A stretch of DNA of 19,693 bases, from the NCBI GenBank assembly GCA_000433335.1, contig HF996760.1, forward strand, positions 1 to 19,693, in the 5' to 3' direction. The number at the start of each line of letters is the position of its first letter. The first letter of the stretch is position 1. Source of the DNA: Clostridium sp. CAG:1219. GTDB taxonomy: Bacteria > Bacillota > Clostridia > TANB77 > CAG-465. Under the pieces are notes generated by a model, which did no database searches, was not told the DNA's origin, and saw nothing but the letters and a program-made list of their open reading frames with translations. A program made the position numbers and the translations under genes. Below are positions 19,430 to 19,693 of this stretch, one piece after another.

Positions 19430-19693
19430 CTATTTATTTTTTAGAAATTCATTTAATTTTTCTTCCGACATTTCAAAAACTTTTTCTAACTTTTCTAATT
19501 GTTCCCTAGAGAATCTTTGAAGTACAAAATCCTTTAAATCTTGTCTTTCATCTTTTATTCCACCTATTCCAATTTTTATTCTACTAAATTCTTTAGTATT
19601 TAAAGCTTTTACAATATCTCTCATTCCATTATGAGTTCCACCACTACCAGTAGTTTTATATTTTATAGTTTCAAACGGAATATCTATGTCATC
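19430..19693 (-). CDS. pth: Peptidyl-tRNA hydrolase, C-terminal part (N-terminus outside window)
   Basis: The frame is open from the window edge to a TAG at 19432-19430, giving the last 87 residues. It begins DDIDIPFETIKYKTTGSGGTHNGMRDIVKAL, matching the family's DDLDLPxGxIRxRxxGSxGGHNGLKSI, with the conserved His and Asn of the active-site region, then FSRIKIGIGGIKDERQDLKDFVLQRFSREQLEKLEKVF. Pth frees tRNA from peptidyl-tRNA dropped by ribosomes. The internal ATG at 19624 is a conserved Met in the motif and not a start. Nothing convincing as a terminator lies between it and the rplU promoter. Confidence 0.95.
   Translation of the reverse strand, partial: DDIDIPFETIKYKTTGSGGTHNGMRDIVKALNTKEFSRIKIGIGGIKDERQDLKDFVLQRFSREQLEKLEKVFEMSEEKLNEFLKNK

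Noticed and set aside
1..19693. CRISPR array, insertion sequence or prophage
   Set aside because: No regularly spaced repeats, transposase, integrase or phage structural genes are visible on either strand.

Overview
The window is AT-rich DNA from a Gram-positive bacterium of the Clostridia/Firmicutes type. Four things point there: sigma-A-like promoters with TTGACA/TATAAT boxes, strong GGAGG ribosome binding sites, an asp23-amaP-nusB-xseAB cluster, and a glmS ribozyme. Low GC, dockerin modules and a short alanyl-tRNA synthetase suggest an uncultured gut-type Clostridia lineage; that placement is inference. I see no insertion sequence, integrase, CRISPR array or intact prophage.

1-2118: The window opens on the 3' part of a tRNA (probably Leu) with its terminator. 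A small accessory-looking islet follows: three unrecognised genes (two membrane proteins and a 75-residue protein) in two transcription units. Both units start with a very similar promoter plus leader that carries a small TTT-loop hairpin. A convergent 70-residue unknown gene shares a bidirectional terminator with them.

2134-5451 (minus strand): One operon-like run reads asp23-family gene, amaP, DUF2273-like gene, nusB, xseA, xseB. It couples cell-envelope homeostasis genes to transcription antitermination and exonuclease VII. It starts at a good promoter whose transcript would begin with a hairpin abutting the ribosome binding site, and ends at a 34-nt palindromic terminator.

5481-8088 (minus strand): alaS, a HIT-family hydrolase and a DUF4190-like membrane protein form a second run. 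The alanyl-tRNA synthetase stops at the end of its editing domain and has a Cys cluster.

8123-11223 (plus strand): A TtcA-type tRNA thiolase is followed by an orphan SEC-C motif remnant, then an inositol-monophosphatase-family gene, cutA and an HD-domain phosphohydrolase.

11234-14713 (minus strand): Two exported proteins form an operon. One is a glucosaminidase with SH3, Ig-like and dockerin modules. The other is a membrane-anchored protein with Ig-like and cadherin-like modules. They probably act together at the cell wall.

14749-16853 (plus strand): glmS sits behind a glmS ribozyme, giving feedback control of amino-sugar supply for the same wall. Next is a beta-CASP metallo-beta-lactamase nuclease with a three-codon upstream ORF (16865-18565).

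18564-19693 (minus strand): rplU and rpmA lie behind an L21-type leader, without the prp protease gene usual in Firmicutes and with an L27 that lacks the cleavable N-terminus. The window ends inside pth.
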